This document shows positions 1-8,963 of a stretch of 64,000 nucleotides of DNA, piece after piece. Position 1 is the stretch's first letter. Every line of letters begins with the position of its first letter. Made by a program: the position numbers and the translations under genes. This DNA is from Asparagopsis taxiformis (taxonomy: Eukaryota; Rhodophyta; Florideophyceae; Bonnemaisoniales; Bonnemaisoniaceae), in the NCBI GenBank assembly GCA_030407315.1, contig JALQPE010000158.1, forward strand, positions 62,001 to 126,000, read 5' to 3'. The notes beneath the pieces were generated by a model. The model did no database searches. It was not told the origin of the DNA and saw nothing but the letters and a program-made list of their open reading frames with translations.

Positions 1-3000
1 GCCCTCGCGAAGGTTTTGAACCTACCGCTAGTCGACGCGACGACGCGGGCAAATACGAACGGGTTGGGCGACGAAACGCCAGACCCGTTGGTCAACGAAA
101 AGGGGAACGACCCCGCCACGAATTGGCAGTCGACAATCGATTTGTCGCACCTCGACGACGAGGATTTACGAAAGCGCATCCACGAGATGCTAGTGACACA
201 TTCGTCAATGTGGACGAGCGGACGCCTCGGCGAAATCAATGCTACGGAGCATCGAATCGAACTCGAACCGGGCACGCGGCCCATACGTTCAATGCCCTAT
301 CGTCAGGGTCCGGCTCTACGTACGATAGCCGAGGAGCAGATCACGAAGATGCTCAACGAAGGGGTTATCGAACCCGCGTCCAGCGAATGGGCGTCACCAA
401 TCGTGTTGGTGCCGAAGAAGGACGGATCCTTACGCTTCTGTGTCGACTACAGGCGTTTGAACGCGGAAACGATCGCCGATTCGTACCCACTTCCTCGTAT
501 GGAAGACTGCCTTGATTCGTTGGGCGACGCCGCCATCTTCACGACACTCGATTGTAACGCCGGTTACTGGCAAGTGCCCGTCTCCGCCGAGGACCGTGAT
601 AAGACAACGTTTACGTCTTTCATGGGAACGTATCGCTACGTGCGAATGCCATTCGGGCTACGAAATGCCCCCGCTACGTTTCAGCGGACGTTGGACATAA
701 TCCTCTCCGGAGTACGTTGGCAATCGTGCCTTGTTTACTTAGACGACGTAATCGTCTTTTCGAAAGACCTCGAGTCTCACCTGGGTCACGTTGACCAGGT
801 GCTTTCCCTGCTACGCGCAGCGGGAGTCACGTTAAAGCTCACGAAGTGCTCGTTCTTTCAACCACGAGTTGACTACCTGGGGCACGTGATCACCCCAGGG
901 AAGCTGCACGTCGCAGCTCGGAACAAGGAAGCCTTTCGTACGGCTACGTTCCCACGAGACAAGACGCAATGTCGATCGTTTTTGGGCGCGGCCAACGTTT
1001 ACCGCCGTTTCGTAAAGGCGTATGCCGAGATCGCTCGGCCACTCAACACGATGTTGAAGAAGGACGCTTCCCCCGATTGGACGAACCCAACGGACGCGCA
1101 AACGAATGCGTTCGAAACGTTGAAGACAATACTGGTGTCGCCACCAGTATTGCACCTTCCAAAGGCGGGACGTCCGTTCATGATCGATACCGACGCGTCG
1201 GCGTATCAGCTGGGAGCTACGTTGCTCCAGCAGCAAAACGAAGATAAGCCCAACGAATGGGTTCCGGTTGGGTACTGGTCGAAGACCCTTAACGAAACCG
1301 AACGTGGTTACTCGGCGACCGAGCGCGAGTGTTACTCCGTCGTCTGGGCGATAACGTCGCTCCGACCCTACGTAGAGGGTCAGCGGTTCACCGTACGTAC
1401 GGACCACGAAGCCTTACGTTGGCTGATGACGTTGACGGACGCGTCCGGACGACTACTACGATGGAGGCTACGCGTTGCCGAATTCGATTTCGAAGTTACG
1501 TACAGGCCTGGGCGCGTGCACCAGGTACCTGACGCTTTATCACGTGTGATATCTACGTATGACGACGGTCGACCCGTCGACGATGACGTACCATCGTACG
1601 GGGACGCGGTCCTCGTGACGACTCGCAGTCGTCGACAACCCACACGAAGTGGGCGAGGACGAACGACGTCCGTACGTAAAAAGGCGACGAATGCCGGGGG
1701 TCACGACGACCCGTCGAACGAGACTCGTGATGAACGAACATCAGCCACGACGGCTGGCCACGATGGCCTCGAGTTCAACCGCGACGCGTCGCTCGATGAC
1801 GTTCTTGACGAGGAACCGGATTTCCTCGACGAGCAGCGCGCTGCTGAAGACGATTCGGCACGCGTGCCACCAGCTGACGTTCAGCTTCCCATTACGAGGG
1901 ACGAGCTTATCGAAGCTCAACGCGAGGACGCGTTCTGTCAAACGATACTGACACGACAGTCCGAGACGCAGGACGCTGCATTCTTCGAAGGCCACGATGG
2001 CTTACTCCGACGCCGGAACCCTCACGACGAGGAACGTACACAAATCGTTGTGCCGGCTTCGTTACGGCCGCGGCTGCTGGAGTTAACGCACCACCACGTC
2101 CTCGCTGGACATCCCGGACAAACGCGTATGTACTATACCCTACGGAGGACGTACTACTGGCCCGCGATGGCCGCCGACATCCACGCAACGGTACGAAACT
2201 GCGTTGGATGTGCGAAGAACCGCGTGAAGCTTCGCAAACGGACGAACCCGTTACGTTTATTTCCGGCTACGGAGCCGCTGCGAGACCTATGTATCGACAT
2301 ACTAGGTCCGCTGACGAAGACCACGCGTGGCAACCGATTTATTCTCGTTATAACGGACCGCTTCACGAAGCTGACTAGAGTCGTACCTCTACGAAATATC
2401 GATTCCGCCAACGTGGCGAGCGCGTTCGTCAACGCGTGGGTCTTCTCGTATGGACCCCCACGGACGCTCATAAGCGATAACGGAAAGCAGTTCGCTGCTA
2501 AGTTTTTCCAGCGCGTCTGCAACGAAATCGGCGTGACGAACGTCTTTACGTCGACGTACCACCCCCAAACGAACGGGCAGGTGGAGCGCTACAACAGGAC
2601 GATCCTGGCGATGCTGCGCAATTACGTGAACGAAAACCAGAACGACTGGGATCGATACGCATCGGCGTTAACGTTTGCGTACAACACGCATGTGCATTCG
2701 AGCACGGGCACGACGCCCTTCGACTTGATTCTCACGAATCCACCGCCACCGTTGGCGCTACACACGTCGGTAACGAACCGCGAACTACCCGACGGGGGAG
2801 GGCGAGCCACTTACGTGCGTGAGCTCGCCACAACGATGGATAACGCGTATCGAACGCTGAAGGCCGCGCAGGCACGTTATAAACGAAATTTCGACAAACG
2901 AGTTCGTGTCTCGAATCGAAACATCCGCGCGGGAGAATACGTATTCATCGACCCGACGGACGGGACCACGAAGGGCACGAAGCTCGGCAACCACGCGTTG

Positions 3001-3342
3001 GGACCGTTCCGCGTACTACGTAACGACGTACGTACGTTCGTCATCCAACGAGGAGACGTAGTTGAACGTGTCAACTCGGACCGCGTTGCGTACGCGCCAA
3101 CGCCGGCGAACGCGCCCCCGCCGGAGCCATACGATGCCACCGAGGCAGACCTCGACAAGAACCGCGACGGTCCGGCGTATGTAATAGACGACCTACTCAA
3201 CCACCGCGTGAACGAGGACGGAACGTTAGACTTCCTCGTGAAGTGGGTCGGGTATCGTACCCCTACGTGGGAGCCCCGCCGGAACGTATCTGAAGAGAGC
3301 GTCTCTCGATACTTCGCACGCGTGCGACGAGCAACAACGTGA
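1..3342 (+). CDS. pol: Ty3/gypsy Pol polyprotein with C-terminal chromodomain (N-terminal part outside window)
   Basis: The frame is open from base 1 with no credible start, so the protein is cut by the window edge and the protease should lie upstream. Domains in order: reverse transcriptase (FCVDYRRLN near base 436; catalytic YLDD at 736-747), RNase H (DTDASAYQLGATL near 1186, DHEALRW near 1405), integrase with an HHCC zinc-binding region (HHH..H near 2090-2115, CVGC near 2203), then the D,D,E catalytic core (CIDILGPL near 2293, ISDNGKQF near 2473, GQVERYN near 2575), and a chromodomain at about 3178-3330 (YVIDDLLNHR, VKWVGYRTPTWEP). Chromodomains of this clade are known to steer integration toward methylated-histone chromatin. 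No stop or frameshift interrupts the 1,113 visible codons, so the copy looks young and possibly competent. It stops 2.1 kb before the antisense ORF. Confidence 0.96.
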   Translation, partial: ALAKVLNLPLVDATTRANTNGLGDETPDPLVNEKGNDPATNWQSTIDLSHLDDEDLRKRIHEMLVTHSSMWTSGRLGEINATEHRIELEPGTRPIRSMPYRQGPALRTIAEEQITKMLNEGVIEPASSEWASPIVLVPKKDGSLRFCVDYRRLNAETIADSYPLPRMEDCLDSLGDAAIFTTLDCNAGYWQVPVSAEDRDKTTFTSFMGTYRYVRMPFGLRNAPATFQRTLDIILSGVRWQSCLVYLDDVIVFSKDLESHLGHVDQVLSLLRAAGVTLKLTKCSFFQPRVDYLGHVITPGKLHVAARNKEAFRTATFPRDKTQCRSFLGAANVYRRFVKAYAEIARPLNTMLKKDASPDWTNPTDAQTNAFETLKTILVSPPVLHLPKAGRPFMIDTDASAYQLGATLLQQQNEDKPNEWVPVGYWSKTLNETERGYSATERECYSVVWAITSLRPYVEGQRFTVRTDHEALRWLMTLTDASGRLLRWRLRVAEFDFEVTYRPGRVHQVPDALSRVISTYDDGRPVDDDVPSYGDAVLVTTRSRRQPTRSGRGRTTSVRKKATNAGGHDDPSNETRDERTSATTAGHDGLEFNRDASLDDVLDEEPDFLDEQRAAEDDSARVPPADVQLPITRDELIEAQREDAFCQTILTRQSETQDAAFFEGHDGLLRRRNPHDEERTQIVVPASLRPRLLELTHHHVLAGHPGQTRMYYTLRRTYYWPAMAADIHATVRNCVGCAKNRVKLRKRTNPLRLFPATEPLRDLCIDILGPLTKTTRGNRFILVITDRFTKLTRVVPLRNIDSANVASAFVNAWVFSYGPPRTLISDNGKQFAAKFFQRVCNEIGVTNVFTSTYHPQTNGQVERYNRTILAMLRNYVNENQNDWDRYASALTFAYNTHVHSSTGTTPFDLILTNPPPPLALHTSVTNRELPDGGGRATYVRELATTMDNAYRTLKAAQARYKRNFDKRVRVSNRNIRAGEYVFIDPTDGTTKGTKLGNHALGPFRVLRNDVRTFVIQRGDVVERVNSDRVAYAPTPANAPPPEPYDATEADLDKNRDGPAYVIDDLLNHRVNEDGTLDFLVKWVGYRTPTWEPRRNVSEESVSRYFARVRRATT

Positions 3343-5475
3343 AAGGCCACGACGGCCCCCGAAAACACACACGAGCGTCGGGTTAAGCGCACGCGTGCGC
3401 GACGTTGCACGATGCAACAAACGAAGGCGACGAGCCGCACGAACGAGAAGCGACGGCACAACGAGTGGCCGGGACGTCCACCCTTACGTTGGGGGGGCGC
3501 GATGCGTGCTAGAGCCGTCGCTCTTTTCGTTTTCGACACCATACGTTGGTGGAGGCACGAGCGCCAACGAAAGATTGGACGACGAGTCCACGCGCGGACG
3601 ATTCACACGATGTGAAGAGCCACGACTGGCTCGACAGTGTTGACCGTCCCACGGGCAAAGGTGACGACACCACGGGCCACGGACGGACAACACGTCAGAT
3701 TTTTCGCGCGAAAAATTATGCTTGGGCCAGCGGGCCATGGACGCACGGTACGAAAAATCGGGCCGATTACAGTGCGCTAATCCGGCCAAATCTCGGGACA
3801 CGCGTGCCCCGAAAATTTCGTAATTTTGGCATGTCACGTGAGCCATCGTACGTCCCCGTGGACAGCCGCTGACAACGAGTCGCATCGACCAACGAGGTCA
3901 ACGCCAAGCTCGCGAGCTAACGGCAACGTGACGCCGGAAGGCGGAGAAACGACGTAGGACGGACGCGTCCCCAGCGAAGATGGCAACGGCCTCATTACGA
4001 AACTTCCCGCACGAAGCGGAACGAAGCTATACGTTAGCCGACGAATTAGACCAACGGGTCTCAGCGCACGAAGCGCGCGAGTAAAGCGTGCGAACGACGA
4101 GCCAACGAGGCCGCGACGACGGACGGCGAACCGAATCGCCATCGTAAGGCACGACGCCGAACACGGTAGCCACGTACGGCAACCACGGAACGACACAACG
4201 GTGTCCTGCCACGCGGGCATAACGAATGACGCGCGAAATCGAAAATCCCGCCGGCTAGTCGAAACGCACGAGCAAACCCGAAAGGGGTTGACCACGTACG
4301 GTCACGAAGACCAAGACGCGCACGTCCGCGTCGCAACCATAAAAGCTAACGAAGCTTCAACCTCGTACGCATTCGAAGGCGCACGCGCCACCGGCCACGT
4401 CGGCCAGGAGACGAGCGAGGTACGCGGACTTCGCTAACGATAACGACGTACACTACGGGCCGAACGCACGAAACGAAATACGAATACGCAACGGCGTACA
4501 AGCTGGTAGCCAACGTAAACGGCACAGCTGAAGGCAACGAGCCGACGAAAGGCTGGCTCACGTAGCAGCCTCAAACGCCCGCGGGCATGCGAAACGACTT
4601 CGTCAATCGCGTCCCCGTCGGGTTCGCAAGTCGAATAAACGAAATTACGCAACGGCGTAGAGGGCGAGCATTACGTATGCCCAGGTGCACGTCGCACCAC
4701 ATAACGGATGAGATAACGAAACGCTCCTCGGACGCCGCGGCGAACGACGCCACCACGCGAAGCGGACTAGCGCAACGATTGCACCACCGGCTAACGTGAA
4801 GCCGCGGGAACGTGAAGCGCGACGGCGCTAACGGTGTTAACGGCTATACGAAAAGCCAAGCCCGCCGGCAAAGACGTTGTCAACGGAACCGCGACGCACC
4901 ACGACGCACTACCGCGTACACGCAACGGCGTGAAAAGTCAAGCCAACTCACGCGCGAGTCGGCCTGACGTTTAGCGAATTTTCCGTCTAGCTCATCGGAG
5001 CAAAATTAAAATTGGCACCGACGTGCTACGTGCCAAAGAGCTCGAATGCTCAACGAAATTCGACACCCGACGGGGTTATCCAAACTAGAAACGACGGCGG
5101 AAACGATTTCCGAGTTAGTTACTAAATGATACGCACGCCAACGGGCTCTACGATCGAGGTTAACGTACCACTCGCAGTGAAAAGCCGCCGCTTTGCCAAA
5201 TAGTTGCGTGTGTTACGAACCTGCCAACGGGCACGCGCCGCCGCGAACTCGAAGCACGAGCTACGGAAGCCTGACGACACCCGACGGGGTAGACGCCACA
5301 ACAAAAAAATTGTGGGGAGGGGCTTAACGCTACCCCTCCCCCGCTGCAGACGACCTGCCAAACACAAATTACGAAGCTCAACGGAGCCATGCGATTACGC
5401 AAAGAAACAAAACGAAGTTTACGAAGTAGCACGATGCTAGAGCCGACGTGGCCTACGAACTAACCTAGGAACGAC
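3343..5475. other. Non-coding stretch of the chromovirus, rich in AACGG motifs
   Basis: I see no gene in this 2.1 kb; the frames here are short and have no recognisable domain. It is very rich in ACG and in the pentamer AACGG on the plus strand: 3919, 3985, 4197, 4490, 4518, 4651, 4830, 4839, 4882, 4924, 5389 and, within CCAACGGG, 4051-4058, 5138-5145 and 5224-5231. A 16-bp word (tggccgggacgtccac) at 3466-3481 recurs at 8267-8282. A purine-rich tract followed by a C-rich complement lies at about 5312-5342 (gtggggagggg then cccctccccc) and could fold into a hairpin. Confidence 0.6.
3466..3481 (+). repeat. 16-bp direct repeat inside the chromovirus, copy 1 (copy 2 at 8267-8282)
   Basis: The word tggccgggacgtccac is found exactly here and again at 8267-8282, flanking the antisense ORF region. 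Around both copies the sequence is similar in style (G-runs shortly downstream). It may be the remnant of an internal duplication or a cis-acting site; I cannot tell which. Confidence 0.5.
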
Positions 5476-7704
5476 CTAGTAGCGACGAGAACGCTTGCCC
5501 GCAGGGTCATACGGACCAGGGCCTTCGCCGCGGCTATCGTGGCTGCGGCTGCGACTGGGCTGAACGAAGCCCGGTGCGTACGGATCGACGGTCTGCGTGA
5601 CCACGGGGGCTCGCTCGCGACGCGACGCGGGATCCCTAGCGTAAGGATCCGCAGTCCCGTGACTGCGCGTATCCGAAGGGCGCGCCGAAGCGGGGTCGCG
5701 TGGCAGGTACGCCGCTGCGTGACCATACCCGACGGGGTCGCCGAAGCCGCCGCCACTCGCGTAACCGTAAGGTTCATTACGAACGCCAACGGGCGGCGCG
5801 TAACTACGAGTCGCCGCGGCGAGACGCTCGGAAATCGCGCGTTCCGTTGCCAAGCGGGCAGTCAGGTCCAACGTCTGGGCCCTGAACTCTTCGGCTGCGC
5901 GAGCCACGGATGAGATGAGGGAACGAATAACCCAGCCCTCCGCACGAGGCGGAGCGGCCATCGACGTACCAAGAAGCCGGCGGGCATCCTCATCGGAGAC
6001 GCGGTCGTCCATGCTCACGAAACGTGGCGCGCGCTCGGCCGGCGTGGCCACATCCGGACGACCGACGTGGGCAACGTTTCCCCCTCCCGTAGCCTCGCGT
6101 GGCACGATCTCTCGAGGATCCGGCGCACGCGGCGCTTCGTTTTGTTGGCCACGACGACCAGAACGCGTCCCTCGGGGGCGCTCGTTGCCCCCGGGGCCGC
6201 CGAAATAACCGGTACGATTGCCACGACGGCGTTCGGAACGGGAAGCGACCCGCGGCACGTAAGCCCCATCACTTCGTACCTGGACGAACTCTTGGTTGTC
6301 CCCGGTCGCGTAATCCGGGCGTACAACGCGATACTCCGGCCCCAACGCAAGGGCGCCGCGAGCCTCAGCCAACGCGCTGGTAACGGAGACGAACGTGTCA
6401 GAACCGACCACCGGGATTGCACGAAGCATCTCGTAGTCGGCCAGGAAGTCCAACGTGGACTCCGGCAGTAGGCACGCGCGCCCGAACACACGACGTTCCA
6501 CGAACAGCGAGCATGCGAGCATCGCTGCGTGTTCGATATCCACGGCCATGAGGAAACGTTCCTTCACGGGGGCAGGCGCGTCCTTCACGGCATCGGTAAA
6601 GTAGTGCACCACGCGTGGTAGCAACGTGGACGACCCACGGGGGTACGGAAACTCCTCTACTACTTCCGGTAACGGCGGGAAGTAGAGCTCGCTCGGGACG
6701 ACCCACGGAGCCGACGCGTGCGACACGCGGTAGTCGTCCGCGTTCACGTGACGGAGCGCGAAATGGTCGTCGTACGACACTACGCTCTTGGAGATGACGC
6801 TCAACGAAAGAGCAGTCTTCCATTCGGCACGTTGCCTTTCGGAAAGTGTCCGCGGACATACGAAGACGGACGCCACCGAGATGAACGGCGGTTCCTCGGG
6901 CGTCCCCTTCCACAGGAACGCGTCCATACGATCGACGTAGATCGCGTCGTTGACGTCACGCAACCACGAGCGGTCGCAACGTATCGACGCCGGGATCTGG
7001 TAACGTTCCGATCCCGGTGGCCCGTTGGCGAAACGACGCCCGGCTGCCCGCCCCCACGTATCCTCGGCGGAACGCATATAGTCGACGACCGCGCGGGCGT
7101 CCAGACGATCTCTGGCCAACGTGGCGAGATCGTCATCCGTAATGCCCACGCGGGGCAACGCAGCCCACGCGTGGGTCAGGACGCCTACGTTTAGCGCCGC
7201 ACCGCCACGTGAGGCGGTGCCGACTGTCCCAACGGGGTCACCACCCTCCGGCGAGGGATCCTGGCGAGGAGAACGCGGCGAGCCGTCACGACGAGGCACG
7301 CCCGTGCGGGCCGCCGCCACAGCACGACGCGAACGAGCGGCCGCTGCCATCGCGGCTACACCCGTCGACGGGGCCGCGGCAGCCGGAATGACGGGTGACG
7401 AATTCCCCGAGTCGGACGCCGTTGCGTCATCATCACGTGGGGCATCGGCCCTAGCAGCCTCGGCAGGCGTCACGGAAGCCACCAGGCGAGACGGAGCCAT
7501 CGGGCGAGACGAAGAGGCGACGGCCTGCGAAGCAACGGCTTGACCCGCCCTAACGGATGGGGCGGGCGCGACGGACGCTTCCGTCGCTGGCGGCGCACCG
7601 GCCCCGACGAGGGAGGGAGCGCCCTGCGAAGGGTTCCTCGCTCCACCTCCAGCAGAGCCGGCGGGCCGCGGAGTGTGGGTATCGGTGCTACGCGTAGTGA
7701 CCAT
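5476..7704 (-). CDS. Antisense ORF of the chromovirus, 742 aa, function unknown (Gag-like N-terminus)
   Basis: The first ATG of this long minus-strand frame is at 7702-7704 and gives a protein starting MVTTRS, a start style often seen in Ty3/gypsy Gag proteins. Visible layout: about 200 residues rich in Ala, Pro, Ser and Arg; a more ordered region (roughly 210-480) with no cysteine knuckle; a basic RG/GG-rich stretch (roughly 510-560); a predicted helical segment near 610-660; and a Gly, Tyr, Pro, Arg-rich tail ending in RSRRY. I recognise no catalytic motif and no CCHC zinc knuckle. It lies between pol and the 3' end but on the opposite strand, the arrangement known for antisense ORFs of some plant Tat-lineage elements. 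The frame also continues upstream of the ATG through a hydrophobic stretch with only a TTG start, which I do not favour. A Gag remnant of another element inserted backwards is the main alternative. Confidence 0.7.
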   Translation of the reverse strand: MVTTRSTDTHTPRPAGSAGGGARNPSQGAPSLVGAGAPPATEASVAPAPSVRAGQAVASQAVASSSRPMAPSRLVASVTPAEAARADAPRDDDATASDSGNSSPVIPAAAAPSTGVAAMAAAARSRRAVAAARTGVPRRDGSPRSPRQDPSPEGGDPVGTVGTASRGGAALNVGVLTHAWAALPRVGITDDDLATLARDRLDARAVVDYMRSAEDTWGRAAGRRFANGPPGSERYQIPASIRCDRSWLRDVNDAIYVDRMDAFLWKGTPEEPPFISVASVFVCPRTLSERQRAEWKTALSLSVISKSVVSYDDHFALRHVNADDYRVSHASAPWVVPSELYFPPLPEVVEEFPYPRGSSTLLPRVVHYFTDAVKDAPAPVKERFLMAVDIEHAAMLACSLFVERRVFGRACLLPESTLDFLADYEMLRAIPVVGSDTFVSVTSALAEARGALALGPEYRVVRPDYATGDNQEFVQVRSDGAYVPRVASRSERRRGNRTGYFGGPGGNERPRGTRSGRRGQQNEAPRAPDPREIVPREATGGGNVAHVGRPDVATPAERAPRFVSMDDRVSDEDARRLLGTSMAAPPRAEGWVIRSLISSVARAAEEFRAQTLDLTARLATERAISERLAAATRSYAPPVGVRNEPYGYASGGGFGDPVGYGHAAAYLPRDPASARPSDTRSHGTADPYARDPASRRERAPVVTQTVDPYAPGFVQPSRSRSHDSRGEGPGPYDPAGKRSRRY

Positions 7705-8576
7705 CGTGGTCAGTTCGTACGCAACGAAGACGAACAGTGCAACGAGCACGAGAACGAGAGCCACGCGGGCGAAACGGAACAAGAGAACGAAAGGAACGGA
7801 GGTAGTAGTACCCAGCGGGGGAAAAAGGTAAGGAAGAACGAAAGGCAACGGCCTGGATGACGATGGTGAGAGGAAGGGTGAGCGACGATCGCTATCACGT
7901 TAAGCCGCGGCTTAAATAACCTTCGGACGACCGTTGTCGTAATGCCCGCTGGCAGATTCACGAAAAGGCCGCGGCCTGCGCACGTATCGCGCTGAATTGA
8001 AGCACACCCGCGTGGTGGAATTGGACACTGCATTCGTTGCAGGGAAACGCCTAAGCGAGGCATTGACGTACGATGCCAACGGGCGGGCCTCGATGATTAC
8101 GAAAGAGCCGGAGCGCACGCGCGCGCTCCGGCGCCGTGGCGATTCGATCAGCCAACCGGGCCGCGTACGTTTAAACGAGATTTTTCGGGACAACTGCCAC
8201 GTCCGCAGTTGTACCCGAAAAGGCACCACGGCCCCGTGTCTCAGGCGCGTCCTGACGGGCCTCGTGTGGCCGGGACGTCCACGTGTGGGGGTGGGGCTGT
8301 GTAGTATACGTGGCAATTCCGAAATTGCAAATATTTACGTTTTCCGCGGAATTCGAATTTCGGCGGACACGACCGGCGACAGCAATGCACGAACATTGCT
8401 GGCGCATGCGCGCGCGCAACCGGCACACTTGTGCAACGAACGTATTGGCAACGGCCAACGGACCAACGGGTCCCTACGTGTGACCCACAAGGTCCTTTCC
8501 CATTCGGGGACGTTACGAGCAGTGTTTACACTGTAAAGCGATGCCATCGTGGCCATATAGGTATTGGCATCGTGCC
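7705..8576. other. Non-coding stretch of the chromovirus upstream of its 3' terminal region
   Basis: No gene is apparent. Like 3343-5475 it has MYB-type AACGG cores (CCAACGGG at 8076-8083 and 8463-8470, CAACGG at 8449 and CCAACGG at 8455-8461) and the second copy of the 16-bp repeat (8267-8282). Upstream control signals for the antisense ORF would have to lie here. Confidence 0.5.
8520..8571. repeat. Two inverted repeats just before the polypurine tract
   Basis: CAGTGT-TT-ACACTG is a perfect 6-bp inverted repeat with a 2-base centre at 8520-8533. Immediately after it GATGCCA (8540-8546) pairs with TGGCATC (8565-8571) to give a 7-bp stem. Their position directly before the purine tract suggests RNA or DNA structure near the plus-strand primer site; function is inferred only from position. 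Confidence 0.5.
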
Positions 8577-8590
8577 GGGAGGGAAAGGGG
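8577..8590 (+). other. Polypurine tract candidate (plus-strand primer site)
   Basis: A 14-base all-purine run, GGGAGGGAAAGGGG, lies 373 bases before the element's right end. LTR retrotransposons prime plus-strand DNA synthesis from such a tract immediately upstream of the 3' LTR. The sequence after it does not begin with the usual TG, so the assignment is tentative. Confidence 0.5.
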
Positions 8591-8963
8591 ACAATACAAC
8601 GATCGAGCAACGGCTCTAGTCTACGACTGACTTCTACGTTTTACGTTTACGTTTTGCCTAGCGAGGCTTCGTCTCCGTCGAGCTGCGTACTCCCTACCCA
8701 TCGCCGCACGTAAGGCTGATTGCGTGTAGTGCCTCCGGGCTTGGTTGAGAGCGCCTCCGGTGACGTACCACCTCGTTCGCTAACGTAATCCTCGCGTGGA
8801 TTGTTGCGTCGTGACGCTCGTGTCTACTCGCTAACCACTCTACCTTCTACCGTTCTAACAATACAGTCAAACACCAGCGGGTGGACTGCTCGTTTCGTTT
8901 CGTAAGGACAGCGTGTCCACTGGCTCGTACCAGCTACTACGTCTAACGAACTATCGTTCCACA
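8591..8963 (+). repeat. Probable 3' LTR of the chromovirus (left limit uncertain)
   Basis: The right limit follows from the interrupted second element; the last bases read TTCCACA, ending in the CA typical of LTRs. The left limit is placed after the polypurine tract, but TGTGG at 8284 would pair with the terminal CCACA as a 5-bp terminal inverted repeat, and another TGTGG lies at 5312. With only one LTR in the window I cannot decide. A candidate target-site duplication is gaaac at 8964-8968, whose partner would be outside the window. Confidence 0.4.

Larger units (their letters stand above)
1..8963 (+). mobile_element. Ty3/gypsy chromovirus LTR retrotransposon, left part outside window
   Basis: The element reads on the plus strand: Pol open at the window's first base, a 2.1-kb non-coding stretch, a long antisense ORF, another non-coding stretch and a probable 3' LTR. 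Its right boundary is placed near 8963 because the reverse-transcriptase frame of a second element, running on the minus strand, is intact from 10789 down to about 8966 and then derails into sequence with this element's composition. The 5' LTR, Gag and protease would lie left of the window. Composition is distinctive, with CpG mostly in ACG/CGT contexts in coding and non-coding parts alike. The exact LTR limits are not resolved. Confidence 0.85.

Noticed and set aside
832..1407. 191-codon antisense frame within pol
   Set aside because: Antisense shadow of the RT/RNase H region with no domain; pol itself is unambiguous.
7705..7848. N-terminal extension of the antisense ORF with a hydrophobic helix
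   Set aside because: It would need a TTG start; the first ATG (7702-7704) gives the Gag-like MVTTRS beginning.
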